From the NCBI RefSeq assembly GCF_049537155.1, contig NZ_JBMVQZ010000006.1, forward strand, positions 136,534 through 200,533: a stretch of DNA of 64,000 nt, read 5' to 3'. Numbering within the stretch: the first letter of the stretch is position 1; every line of letters begins with the position of its first letter. The position numbers and the translations under genes were made by a program. The notes below the pieces were generated by a model. The model did not search any database. It was not told the DNA's origin and saw nothing but the letters and a program-made list of their open reading frames with translations. Origin of the DNA: Limisphaera sp049537155 (GTDB lineage: Bacteria; Verrucomicrobiota; Verrucomicrobiia; Limisphaerales; Limisphaeraceae). Positions 24,753-33,451 of the stretch are shown piece after piece.

Positions 24753-27167
24753 TTATTCGCGCACCGGTTGGCCGGAGCGATAGAGGCGCAGCAGTTCGCG
24801 GTTGCGTTCCACCAGTTGGGTCTGGCCGAGCTCGGTGGCGCGGGCGATGGCTTTCTCGGCCGCGGCGATGGCGTCGGTGAACCGGCCGGCTTCGGCATAC
24901 GCGGCTGCCAGGGTGCCCAGGATCACGGGGACCCGCTCCTGCGTGAGTTGCGCGGCGCGTTCGCCGAGTTTCACGGCCAGTGGACCGTCGCGCACGGCGG
25001 CGTTGGTGTGGGTGGCCAGGATCCAGGCCAGATTGTTGAGCAGTTCCACGTCGTCCGGCATTTGCGGCAGGGCCCGGCGATAGTGTTCTGCGGCGCGATC
25101 CTTGTGGCCCCGGGCAAGCTCCAGGTGCCCCAGATAGGCATGGGCCAGTGGTTGATCCGGCTCCGACTCCAGGACCTGGCGCAGATGTGGCTCGGCCCTT
25201 TCGGGCTGGCCCAGCCGGAACCGCAGCACGCCCAGCCGCAGATGGATGTCGGGTGTGTGGGTTTGTCCCTCCCGGGTTTGTCCGGCCAGGGCCTGCTCAT
25301 ATGCCCGGCAGGCGCCCTCCAGATCCCCCTGGAGGGCCAGCACCGCACCGAGCCCCTGCAGTGCGGCGGGTGACCCGGGTTTCAGTTCGAGCACCCGTTG
25401 ATACGCGGTCCGTGCCTCCTCCAGATGTCCGGCCTGATGATGAGCCCGGGCCAGGGTGAACCACGCGGCCGTGTGCAGGGGCCAGAGTTCGACCGCCCGG
25501 GCGGCGGCGTGGATGGCCGTTTCCCACTGGCCCTGTTCAGACGCGGCCACGGCCAGGCCGTGCCAGGCATCCGGGTAGGTGGGGTTGCACCGGATGGCCT
25601 CTTCGAACGCTTCACGGGCACGCTGCCAGTCGCGGCGGCGCAGGTGCACGTTGCCCAGGGTGTTGTACGCCTCGGCGTAACGGGGACGGACCGCCAGCGC
25701 TTCCTCGCACAGGCGGCGTGCTTCCTCGAGGCGACCCTGTTCAAGCCGCACGTTGGCGAGCTGGGTGAGCGCGAGATAATTTTTCGGCGTGACGCGCAAG
25801 GTCTGCTCGGCCAGAGCAGCGGTGTTGCGCCAGTGCGGGAGTTGTCCCCGCGTCAGCAGCGCGCCGGCCCCGATCAGGCCCGCGGCAGCCAGGAGGGCCG
25901 GCGCCCGAAGGATCGGGATCCCCGCCACGGCGGAGGCTGCCCACCAGACCGCCGCCCAGATCAGGCCGATGTGCGGCAGGTAGGTGTAGCGATCCGCCAT
26001 GGCCTGCTCACCCACCTGCACCAGACCGATGACCGGTACCAGCGTCCCCAGAAACCACAGCCAGCCCACCGCCAGCCAGGGGCTCCGACGCCGCCACAGT
26101 GCGGCCGCCAGGGTCAAAAGCAGGAGCAGCCCCACGGACTGCCACACGATCGGATCGCCCCAGGAGCGCGGTTCATACGGATAAAACGGGGCGAGATGGA
26201 TGGGGAACAGTGTCTTCTCCAGATAGGTTGCATACGACACGAATGCCTGGGCCAGGCGCGTGCTCAGCGGCAACACCTCCAGGGGCACGGTTGCGCCGGA
26301 AACGGATTGGGCGCGGAGGGTGATGACCGAGCTGGTAGCGGAGAGGAGAAAAAAGGGGATCTTTTCGATCACCAATCGGCTCCAGGACTGCGGCGCGCCC
26401 CGGGCGGCCGGTGTGCGCGGATCCGGGTGGATGAGCGCCGGTGTGCGCTGCAACGGCCAGTAATCGAGCAACAGCAGGACGCAGGGGAGGGTGACCAGCA
26501 TCGGTTTGGCCATCAGACCCAGTGCCAACGACAGCCAGGCCAAAACCATTCGGACCCAGAACCGTGCCCGGCCGGACCCGTTCCCGGATCGGGTTCGGAC
26601 GGCGCTCGTGTAGGCCCACAGGCAACCGAGGCCGAACGCCAGGCTGAGCACGTCCTTGCGTTCGGAAACCCAGGCGACCGACTCCACTCGCAGCGGATGC
26701 CAGGCCCACAGGGCCGCCACCAGCCATGCGAGTCCGGGCCGGCCCGTCAGGTGAGTGAGCCAACCGAACAACAGCGCGGCGCTCAGGGAGTGCCAGACGA
26801 CATTGACCATATGATGGCGGCCCGGATCGAGACCGAACCACGCACAGTCCAGCATGTGGGAGATCCAGGTGAGCGGGTGCCAGTTGCTGGAGTGCACCCG
26901 GGTGAAGGCCCAGCGGAGACTTTCCGGAGTGGGGCCGGCCTGAACGCGCGGATTGTTCGCCACGTAGTCCGGGTCGTCGAGGTTGACGAAGTCGAACGAA
27001 CGGACCGGGGCGTAGAGGACCAGGGTGCCGATGAAAAGGATCAGGGCAGCGAGCCCAAGCAAGGGAACGCGAAGACCGGCCCGGGCGTTCTTGCGCCTCG
27101 TTTCGTGTGGCGACAACTCGATGCGCAGTCGGCTCATGAGCGCGCGGGTCGGTCGCCCGGACGGCAT
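24753..27167 (-). CDS. TMTC-like membrane protein with C-terminal TPR domain
   Basis: 804 residues. After a basic N-terminus comes a polytopic half of about 10 helices; its first periplasmic loop carries FDFVNLDDPDYVANNPRV, followed by SSNWHPLTWISHMLD and the WHPLRVESVAWVSERKDVLS motif. These match bacterial relatives of eukaryotic TMTC O-mannosyltransferases (DUF1736 type). From about residue 450 on, TPR units repeat (RYAEAYNTLGNVHLRRRDWQRAREAFEEAI and so on). In the family the acidic DD loop contacts the polyprenyl-phosphate sugar donor, so transfer of a sugar to exported protein is a reasonable inference. An ATG at 27137 is an alternative start. The C-terminal 45 residues resemble those of the 28241-30826 protein. 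Confidence 0.82.
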   Translation of the reverse strand: MPSGRPTRALMSRLRIELSPHETRRKNARAGLRVPLLGLAALILFIGTLVLYAPVRSFDFVNLDDPDYVANNPRVQAGPTPESLRWAFTRVHSSNWHPLTWISHMLDCAWFGLDPGRHHMVNVVWHSLSAALLFGWLTHLTGRPGLAWLVAALWAWHPLRVESVAWVSERKDVLSLAFGLGCLWAYTSAVRTRSGNGSGRARFWVRMVLAWLSLALGLMAKPMLVTLPCVLLLLDYWPLQRTPALIHPDPRTPAARGAPQSWSRLVIEKIPFFLLSATSSVITLRAQSVSGATVPLEVLPLSTRLAQAFVSYATYLEKTLFPIHLAPFYPYEPRSWGDPIVWQSVGLLLLLTLAAALWRRRSPWLAVGWLWFLGTLVPVIGLVQVGEQAMADRYTYLPHIGLIWAAVWWAASAVAGIPILRAPALLAAAGLIGAGALLTRGQLPHWRNTAALAEQTLRVTPKNYLALTQLANVRLEQGRLEEARRLCEEALAVRPRYAEAYNTLGNVHLRRRDWQRAREAFEEAIRCNPTYPDAWHGLAVAASEQGQWETAIHAAARAVELWPLHTAAWFTLARAHHQAGHLEEARTAYQRVLELKPGSPAALQGLGAVLALQGDLEGACRAYEQALAGQTREGQTHTPDIHLRLGVLRFRLGQPERAEPHLRQVLESEPDQPLAHAYLGHLELARGHKDRAAEHYRRALPQMPDDVELLNNLAWILATHTNAAVRDGPLAVKLGERAAQLTQERVPVILGTLAAAYAEAGRFTDAIAAAEKAIARATELGQTQLVERNRELLRLYRSGQPVRE

Positions 27168-27242
27168 CCGGGCGCTGTCAGGGTAGGATGATCGGAGGTG
27201 CGGGCGGGGTCGGACCGTGGGAACGGCATGGCCGGAGGGGGG

Positions 27243-28145
27243 TCAGGTGCCGGGCCGGCTGGTGAGTGTGATTTGCATGGAGGTGGTGCCTCCGGGCGGT
27301 AGCGTGAGCGCGTTGTCGGCCACGTTGCCGGATTCGACGCACACCATCTGCAGGTACTCGTCGTCGCCCAGGTCGGGCATGGTCCGGGCCCGTTCCGGAC
27401 CGGGATTCCAGATCACCGTGCTGGCGGAACCGGTCTTTTCCACCCGGATGGTCCGCCCCAGCACAGGGTCATGAACCTCCACGGGCCGCGCCGTGTTCAC
27501 GTAGATCCGGTCCACCTCGCCCCGGATGCGGAGTTGGGGTTCCGCATCCCGCACGCGGTGCCGGCCCGCGGCGGCGTCCAGGTACTCGGTGTCCTGCAGA
27601 CCGGTGATCCAGATCTGCCGGACGTCGCCCACCGCCAGATAGGTGTGCAGGCAAAGTTCGAACGGGAAAGGGCGATCCGACTGATTGGTAACGCGGATCT
27701 CCAGGGTGAGGCTGTCGCGGATGACCAGTTCGCTCTCGACCGCGCAGGCGGGGCAGTCCGGACTTTCCTCCACCTCCGGCATCCGCAGGACCAGCCGGAG
27801 CGAACCGTCCAGGCCGGTCGCCAGCTCGCTGAGCGTCCAGTCACGGAGACGCGCAAAGCCGTGCGACGGGTGGCGATCATCTTTTCGGCCGAACCAGGGA
27901 AACACCACGGGGATGCCGCCCCGGATGGGAGCGCCGGATTCGAAGCGACTGCACTGGCTGGTGAACAGCAGGGGCGGTTCGCCCTCCTTTTGGAAGTGGG
28001 TCACCTGGCCGCCGTGGAGGTAGAGCTCCGCACGGCTCCAGCGGGTGAGGATCTCCAACATGGGCAGTTCCCCGCGCCCGTTCAAAAATGCCACGTGATT
28101 CGCCAGGGATGGTGTGGTGCCGTTCATAAACCGCGCACGCCTCAT
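27243..28145 (-). CDS. D-hexose-6-phosphate mutarotase (aldose-1-epimerase family)
   Basis: About 300 residues of the YeaD-like branch of galactose mutarotases, which interconvert anomers of hexose-6-phosphates. Visible motifs: LHGGQVTHFQKEGEPPLLFTS, the active-site region RGGIPVVFPWFG, HGFARLRDWTL with catalytic His, LCLHTYLAVGDVRQIWITGL with the second His, and EDPVLGR-like VHDPVLGRTIRVEKTG. The Glu base is probably in MVCVESGNVADNALTLPPGG. ATG at 28145 or 28127 may serve as start; the upstream extension reads into the divergent promoter region shared with the 28241 gene. It is a cytoplasmic housekeeping or sugar-metabolism enzyme. Confidence 0.9.
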   Translation of the reverse strand: MRRARFMNGTTPSLANHVAFLNGRGELPMLEILTRWSRAELYLHGGQVTHFQKEGEPPLLFTSQCSRFESGAPIRGGIPVVFPWFGRKDDRHPSHGFARLRDWTLSELATGLDGSLRLVLRMPEVEESPDCPACAVESELVIRDSLTLEIRVTNQSDRPFPFELCLHTYLAVGDVRQIWITGLQDTEYLDAAAGRHRVRDAEPQLRIRGEVDRIYVNTARPVEVHDPVLGRTIRVEKTGSASTVIWNPGPERARTMPDLGDDEYLQMVCVESGNVADNALTLPPGGTTSMQITLTSRPGT

Positions 28146-28240
28146 GGTAGGCTGTTGTCTCCACGCCGACACGCAAAAACTGCCGCAATTCTCCGCCTCG
28201 ACCTTGCCACCAGACCGCCCCTGACGCCAGCATCCGCCCG

Positions 28241-30826
28241 ATGCAGCAGCGCCGGACATGGTGGATGCGCGCCGCCTGGGTGGCAGGTTGGCTGGCCGCC
28301 GCAGTGTGGCTGGCGGTGAACATGCACCGCAGCGACAACCTCGCCTACCTCCCTGCCTTCGAAGGACAACCATGGTGGGTGGCGCCGCGCACAGCTTCCG
28401 CCGACCCGCATTTCGGCGGCGAGACCGGCCGGCTCTTCCGCGCGCGGTTCGTGCTGGACGCCGAGCCCGAGGAGGTCCGCCTCCTGCTGGCCGTGTTCCG
28501 ACAGGGCGAGGTCCGGCTCAACGGAACAGCGGTCCCAGGGGGCACTTTGCAGGGCCCTGCTTGGAAACGACCGGCTGCGCTGGACCTCACACGGCTCGTC
28601 CGCGGCCGGACAAACGAAATCACCGTGCGGGTGACCAACCCAGCAGGACCGGCGGCGCTCTGGGCGGCGTTGCGAATCCGTTCGACAAGCCCTGCCAGGT
28701 TCCTGCAATGGGAGGTGTCCGGCCCGCACGGGCAATGGGAACCGGCCCGCCCGGCCGATGCACCCATGCTGAAGGGGCCTGAAGGGTATTTGCGTTCGTT
28801 CACCACACTCCCGGAGCTGGCCCGGCGTGCGGCGGGGTGGGCGCTGGGCCTGGCTTGCGTGCTCTCCGGGCTTACGCTCGGGCTGTGCAAAAGCCGGGCA
28901 GGCGCTGTGCGGGCGATCCGCGAATTCCTGCGGGGTCCCGGCGGGGACCGCGCCCTGATGTTCGCCGGGGCGTTGTCGTGGGCCGTCCTGTTTCTCAACA
29001 ACCTGCCTCAACTCCCGCGAATCTATGGCTTCGATGCCGAGGGCCACGAGGCGTACATCCGGTACATCCAGCAGCGCGGGCAACTGCCCCTGGCGGACGA
29101 AGGGTGGCAGATGTACCAGCCCCCGTTGTACTACCTGCTGGGCGCGGCCCTGCTGGGTCTGACGGGCCTGTCGGTGGAGGATGATCTGGCCGTGCTGCTG
29201 CTGCGTGCCTTCAACGGTGTGGTGGGCTTTGCCCATGCATGTCTGGTCTTTGCGGTGTTGCGGATGTGCCATCCGGACAAGCGCTGGCCGGCGCGCGTGG
29301 GATTCGTGCTGGCGGCGGCTCTGCCGGCGCACCTGGTTGTGGCGCAATATGTGACCAACGAGCCCCTGGCCGCCTTTTGGGTGACCCTGGGCCTGGTCTG
29401 CACGCTCCGGGCGCGCCAGCGCGGGGGCCACGCGGGTTGGATGGCCGCTGGCGGCGCCGCACTGGGCCTGGCGATGCTGACCAAGTTCTCCACCCTGCCG
29501 GCGGTGCCTGTTGTGCTGGCGGCCGGATGGCCCGCGCCGGCGGACCCGGGCCAGGGACAAGGGCGGAGTGGCACCGTGAGCAACCGCGGTGGGCGGACCT
29601 GGCTTGGCATGGCAGGGGCCGTGGTGACGTTCGTCCTGGTCTGTGGCTGGCATTACGCGCGGGTTTGGCTGCATTTCGGCCGGCCGCTGGTCGGCAATTG
29701 GGACGTGGGAACGGCCGCGTGGTGGCAGGATCCCGGCCTCCGCACCGCGGCGGATTTCACCCGCGCGGGGGCGGCTTGGATCCATCCCTGGTTCAGCGGG
29801 ATGGACAGCTTTTGGGACGGACTGTACGCCACTCTGTGGGGGGACGGCCTGATCAGCAGCGCGTCGTGGATGGTGTTTCGCCCGCCTTGGAACGAGGCTT
29901 GGATGGCGATGGCCTGGTGGTTGGGAGCCGTGTGGACCGTGCTGGTGGTGGCGGGTGCGGTGGTCGGGTTTGTGATGATGGTGCGTCGGCCGCGGGAGGC
30001 GGAGTGGATGGGACCGACCCTGCTGGGCTTGTACGGGCTGGCCCTGATCTACATGTCGGTGCGGGTGCCGTCGTACGCCCAGGTCAAGGCGTTCTACGCG
30101 TTGCCGGCGTTGGCCGGTCTGGCGATGGCGCTGGTTCAGGGCTGGCGTGGGGTTGCCGGTGCTTCGCGCACCCGGCACGCCGTGCTGGGAGTGCTGCTGG
30201 GGCTGTGGGCCGTGTTCAGCCTGGGGTCCTTCTGGGTGCGCGCCGCCCAGCCTCAGACTGTGCTTGTCCAGGCCCTGTGGGCGCTGGATCGGGGGGACGA
30301 TGCGCGGGCGTGGTCTCTGTTCCGGCAGGCGGTGCGGCTCGATCCCGACCGTCCGGAGCTGGAACTGGCTCTGGAACGGGCCGTCCGGGCAAGGCCGCTC
30401 CACGCCGAGCTCCTGGACCTGTACGCAACGGTGCTGGCATCCAGGGAGAAGTGGGCCGAGGCCGTCGCGTGGCGCAGAACCGCCGTCGAACGCTTCCCCG
30501 ATCGGCCGGACCTGCGCAACAATCTGGCCTGGCTGCTGGTGACCGTGCCCGTGCCGGAACTGCGGGATCCTGCCGCGGCGGTGCGTCATGCCCGGGAAGC
30601 GTGCGCACGCACGGCCTGGCAGGAACCGGTGTGCGTGGGCACACTGGCCGCCGCGCTGGCAGCGGCGGGCCGATTCGAGGAAGCCGTTCAACGGGCCGGG
30701 GAGGCAATTGCCCTGGCACGGCACCAGGGGCGTGCCGATCTGGTGGAGCGAAACTCTGCCTATCTCGAAGCCTACCGGGCCGGGCGTCTGCCACGGTTCA
30801 ACGGTTCCGGGGAAAGGACGGAATGA
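28241..30826 (+). CDS. GT39/ArnT-like membrane glycosyltransferase with C-terminal TPRs
   Basis: 861 residues. One N-terminal helix anchors a periplasmic beta-rich domain (about 30-190; FRQGEVRLNGTAVPGG looks like a carbohydrate-binding sandwich). A second block of roughly nine helices begins near 200; its first loop includes YGFDAEGHEAYIRYIQQRGQLPLADEGWQMYQPPLYY, the acidic-residue and QPPLYY pattern of GT39/PMT-like enzymes that use polyprenyl-phosphate sugars. The last 170 residues form TPR-like helices. Transfer of a sugar to an extracytoplasmic acceptor is inferred. It is divergent from the mutarotase gene, and shares a C-terminal cap with the TMTC-like protein on the other strand. Confidence 0.78.
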   Translation: MQQRRTWWMRAAWVAGWLAAAVWLAVNMHRSDNLAYLPAFEGQPWWVAPRTASADPHFGGETGRLFRARFVLDAEPEEVRLLLAVFRQGEVRLNGTAVPGGTLQGPAWKRPAALDLTRLVRGRTNEITVRVTNPAGPAALWAALRIRSTSPARFLQWEVSGPHGQWEPARPADAPMLKGPEGYLRSFTTLPELARRAAGWALGLACVLSGLTLGLCKSRAGAVRAIREFLRGPGGDRALMFAGALSWAVLFLNNLPQLPRIYGFDAEGHEAYIRYIQQRGQLPLADEGWQMYQPPLYYLLGAALLGLTGLSVEDDLAVLLLRAFNGVVGFAHACLVFAVLRMCHPDKRWPARVGFVLAAALPAHLVVAQYVTNEPLAAFWVTLGLVCTLRARQRGGHAGWMAAGGAALGLAMLTKFSTLPAVPVVLAAGWPAPADPGQGQGRSGTVSNRGGRTWLGMAGAVVTFVLVCGWHYARVWLHFGRPLVGNWDVGTAAWWQDPGLRTAADFTRAGAAWIHPWFSGMDSFWDGLYATLWGDGLISSASWMVFRPPWNEAWMAMAWWLGAVWTVLVVAGAVVGFVMMVRRPREAEWMGPTLLGLYGLALIYMSVRVPSYAQVKAFYALPALAGLAMALVQGWRGVAGASRTRHAVLGVLLGLWAVFSLGSFWVRAAQPQTVLVQALWALDRGDDARAWSLFRQAVRLDPDRPELELALERAVRARPLHAELLDLYATVLASREKWAEAVAWRRTAVERFPDRPDLRNNLAWLLVTVPVPELRDPAAAVRHAREACARTAWQEPVCVGTLAAALAAAGRFEEAVQRAGEAIALARHQGRADLVERNSAYLEAYRAGRLPRFNGSGERTE

Positions 30827-31008
30827 GAAGGTCCCTGCGTGCGGAAGCGGGTGCCGGCCTTTTTTCCGGCCGGGCGGGCACCGGAGAGACCTCCGAAGGC
30901 GGGGTTCAGACGGCGTAGTAAGGGAACGGACGAGCCGATCGTCCGGATTTCGAGTCGGGTGGATCCCTCGGGATCGGGGAGGGCGGCACTGCCCGACGTC
31001 TTCTGTGG

Positions 31009-31652
31009 ATGCTCTTTGTGATGTTCATCGCGGGGTGGGGATCTGCCGCGGCGGCCGGGTTGTCCGTGCGGGAACGGATCGAAACTCGCGGCTTTCCCTC
31101 TGTGTTCCAGGCGTGGGCACCTGCCGAAGTTCCGGACGAACCACCTGCCCGGACGCTTGCCCGACACGATCTGGTCTGGGGCGGCCCTTGGCTGTTGGGA
31201 CTGGAATGGGGGCAGGGGATCGGTGAGCCTGCCACCCGGTTCCGGCCCGACACGGTCGAGGCGGCCCGGAAACGCCGGCAAGAGTTGCTCCGGCTCAATC
31301 CTCACCTGGTGCTGCTGTGTGAAATCCGGTACCGGGACGCCCCAGCTGTTGCCTTGGCGGGCTCGATCATCGGTGGTGGTTGCGGGACCAGAGGGGTCGG
31401 GTGGTGCCGGGTTGGGCAGAGGGCGGGTTTTACCGGTGGGATTTCCGGTTGGAAGCCTTTCGTCGTCACGCCGCCGCGCGTGCCGCCACCGCCACGGCCG
31501 CGGGACTTTTCGACGGTATTCTGTTGGACTGGTGGGACGAGGCCGAGCGGTTTTCAGGCCGGCCCCTGCTGCCTGCGCGAACCAACTTGCTGGCACCCAT
31601 TCGGTCGGCCATCGGACCCGCTCTTTGCAACTGCCCGCGGAGACCTTTTTGA
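31009..31652 (+). pseudogene. Broken exported glycosidase-like gene (frameshift, truncated)
   Basis: The reading frame starting at ATG 31009 encodes a signal segment (FVMFIAGWGSAAAAG) and a conserved-looking stretch (GFPSVFQAWAPAEV, LARHDLVWGGPWLLGLEW, LNPHLVLLCEIRYRDAP). At the CCCC run 31340-31343 the meaningful frame shifts: adding one C lets it continue in the next frame as DHRWWLRDQRGRVVPGW, FYRWDF, FDGILLDWWDEAERF and LLAPIRSAIGP before a TGA at 31650. The motif order recalls TIM-barrel proteins of the putative glycoside hydrolase type, but the second half of such a barrel is missing. Either a one-base deletion or a sequencing error explains the shift; the missing C-terminal half argues for real decay. 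The 31653-31782 stretch may hold remains of the 3' end. Confidence 0.6.
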
Positions 31653-31782
31653 AAGGCCGTCGCCGGTACCCTCTTCCGGAAGCGCGCGACACGGCGGTGG
31701 GGTTCGGACGATCCGGAATGGGAACGCCTGCGCGTGGTGGCCGGTGCCGCCTGCCCGGCAGGGCCGGAGGCGCATCGCGCAT

Positions 31783-31812
31783 TTGACCCGTCCGGTGCGG
31801 CCCGCCTACACT
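31783..31812 (+). promoter_or_regulatory. Candidate serA promoter with very short leader
   Basis: TTGACC (31783-31788) and TACACT (31807-31812) are separated by 18 bases, each matching the sigma-70 consensus at four or five of six positions. The serA ATG starts 10 bases after the -10, so the leader would be only a few bases, with no room for a Shine-Dalgarno site. Confidence 0.45.
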
Positions 31813-31822
31813 CCGCCAAACT

Positions 31823-33421
31823 ATGAAGATCCTGGTCTGCGATCCGATTGCGCCCAAGGGGATCGAACTGTTGCGGGCTCGGCCCGAGTTCCGGGTGGAG
31901 GTGCTGTCGCGCCGTCACACGGAGGACGAACTGTTGCCATTGGTGGCGGATGCGGTGGCCCTGGTGGTGCGTTCCGAGACCAAGGTGACACGCCGTGTGA
32001 TCGAGGCGGCCAAAGCCCTCCGTGTGGTGGGGCGGGCCGGTGTGGGCGTGGACAACGTGGACGTGGAGGCGGCCACGCAGCACGGCGTCGTCGTGATGAA
32101 CACGCCGGGGGGCAACACCATTTCCACCGCCGAACTGACCTGGGCCATGTTGCTGGCCCTGGCCCGCAAGCTCCCGCAGGCCCACGCCAGCATGGTGGCA
32201 GGTGAGTGGGATCGGAAGAAATTCTCGGGAATCGAGTTGGCGGGTAAAAAACTGGGGATCCTGGGGCTCGGCCGCGTCGGCAGTGAGGTGGCCAAGCGGG
32301 CGCTGGCCTTCGGGATGGAGGTCATCGGATACGACCCCTTCCTCGCTGACACGAGGGTGAAGGCGCTGGGGATCAGGCTGGCGAACGAGGTGGACGAGGT
32401 GTACCGCAACGCCGACTTCATCACCGTGCACATGCCGGTGACGGAGCTCACCCGCGGCATGCTCAACGCCTCGGCCTTTGCCCGGATGAAACCGGGCGTG
32501 CGCCTGGTGAATTGCGCCCGGGGCGAAATCATCGTGGAGCAGGACCTGCTGGCCGCGCTGGACAGCGGCCAGGTGGCCGGTGCGGCTCTGGACGTGTACG
32601 CCACCGAGCCGCTGCCGGCCGACCATCCCTTCCGCAAGCATCCCGCTCTCATCCTCACCCCGCACCTGGGTGCCAGCACCAAAGAGGCCCAGGACAAGTG
32701 CGGCGTGGAGGTGGCCGAGGTGATCACCTCCTATCTGCTCACCGGCGAGGTCCGCAACGCGGTGAACCTCCCCTACCTCGACGCCAAGACCTATGAACAG
32801 GTCAAGCCCTACCTGGTGCTGGGAGAAAAACTCGGCCGGTTGCTGGGCCAGCTGGCACCCGAACAGGTGGACCGCCTCTACATCACCTACGGGGGGCGGG
32901 CCCGCGAACTGCCCAACGTGGATCCCATCACCCGCGCGGTCTTGATGGGATTCCTGTCTCGGACGGGCATGGAGGCGATCAACCCGGTCAATGTGCGCAG
33001 CATCGCCGCCACTCTGGGCGTCACCGTGGAGGAAAAACGCTCCAGCGAACCGGTGACCTACAACGAGTGGTTGCACGTCCAGGTCTTCCAGGGCGATCAA
33101 AAGGTGATCTCGGCCGGCGGTACCTTCTTCGGCTCTCCGCAGAACCCGCGCATTGTCCGACTCTACAGCATGCCGGTGGAAATCCCCGTCTCCGGGCACA
33201 TTCTCCTGTTGACCAACCGCGACCGACCGGGCATGGTCGGCCACATCGGCACCCTGATGGGCCGGCACGGGGTCAACATCGCCAGCATGAACCTGCACCG
33301 GGACGAGGCCGGGGGACGCGCGCTGACGGTCCTGCACCTGGACAACGCGCCCCCGCCGTCGGTGTTGGAAGAGCTGCAACGCGACCCGGACATCAGCAAC
33401 GTCCGGCTGGTTCACCTGTAG
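31823..33421 (+). CDS. serA: D-3-phosphoglycerate dehydrogenase
   Basis: 532 residues, the long (type I) form. The catalytic and NAD-binding part runs from KILVCDPIAPKGIELL through VGRAGVGVDNVDVEAATQHG, the nucleotide-binding GKKLGILGLGRVGSEVAKRA, NCARGEIIVEQDLLAAL (catalytic Arg) and LTPHLGASTKEAQ (catalytic His). An intervening allosteric domain (about 315-450) and a C-terminal ACT domain (HILLLTNRDRPGMVGHIGTL) complete it. It oxidises 3-phosphoglycerate to phosphohydroxypyruvate, the first step of serine synthesis; the ACT domain usually senses serine. A peptidyl-prolyl isomerase gene follows 30 bases later in the same direction. Confidence 0.97.
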   Translation: MKILVCDPIAPKGIELLRARPEFRVEVLSRRHTEDELLPLVADAVALVVRSETKVTRRVIEAAKALRVVGRAGVGVDNVDVEAATQHGVVVMNTPGGNTISTAELTWAMLLALARKLPQAHASMVAGEWDRKKFSGIELAGKKLGILGLGRVGSEVAKRALAFGMEVIGYDPFLADTRVKALGIRLANEVDEVYRNADFITVHMPVTELTRGMLNASAFARMKPGVRLVNCARGEIIVEQDLLAALDSGQVAGAALDVYATEPLPADHPFRKHPALILTPHLGASTKEAQDKCGVEVAEVITSYLLTGEVRNAVNLPYLDAKTYEQVKPYLVLGEKLGRLLGQLAPEQVDRLYITYGGRARELPNVDPITRAVLMGFLSRTGMEAINPVNVRSIAATLGVTVEEKRSSEPVTYNEWLHVQVFQGDQKVISAGGTFFGSPQNPRIVRLYSMPVEIPVSGHILLLTNRDRPGMVGHIGTLMGRHGVNIASMNLHRDEAGGRALTVLHLDNAPPPSVLEELQRDPDISNVRLVHL

Positions 33422-33451
33422 TTGGTGCCCAAAAAACAAGAGGCAGATCGC

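Noticed and set aside
28142..30724. An 860-codon minus-strand frame opposite the GT39-like gene
   Set aside because: Gln/Arg/Pro-rich shadow; the plus-strand product has coherent membrane topology and TPRs.
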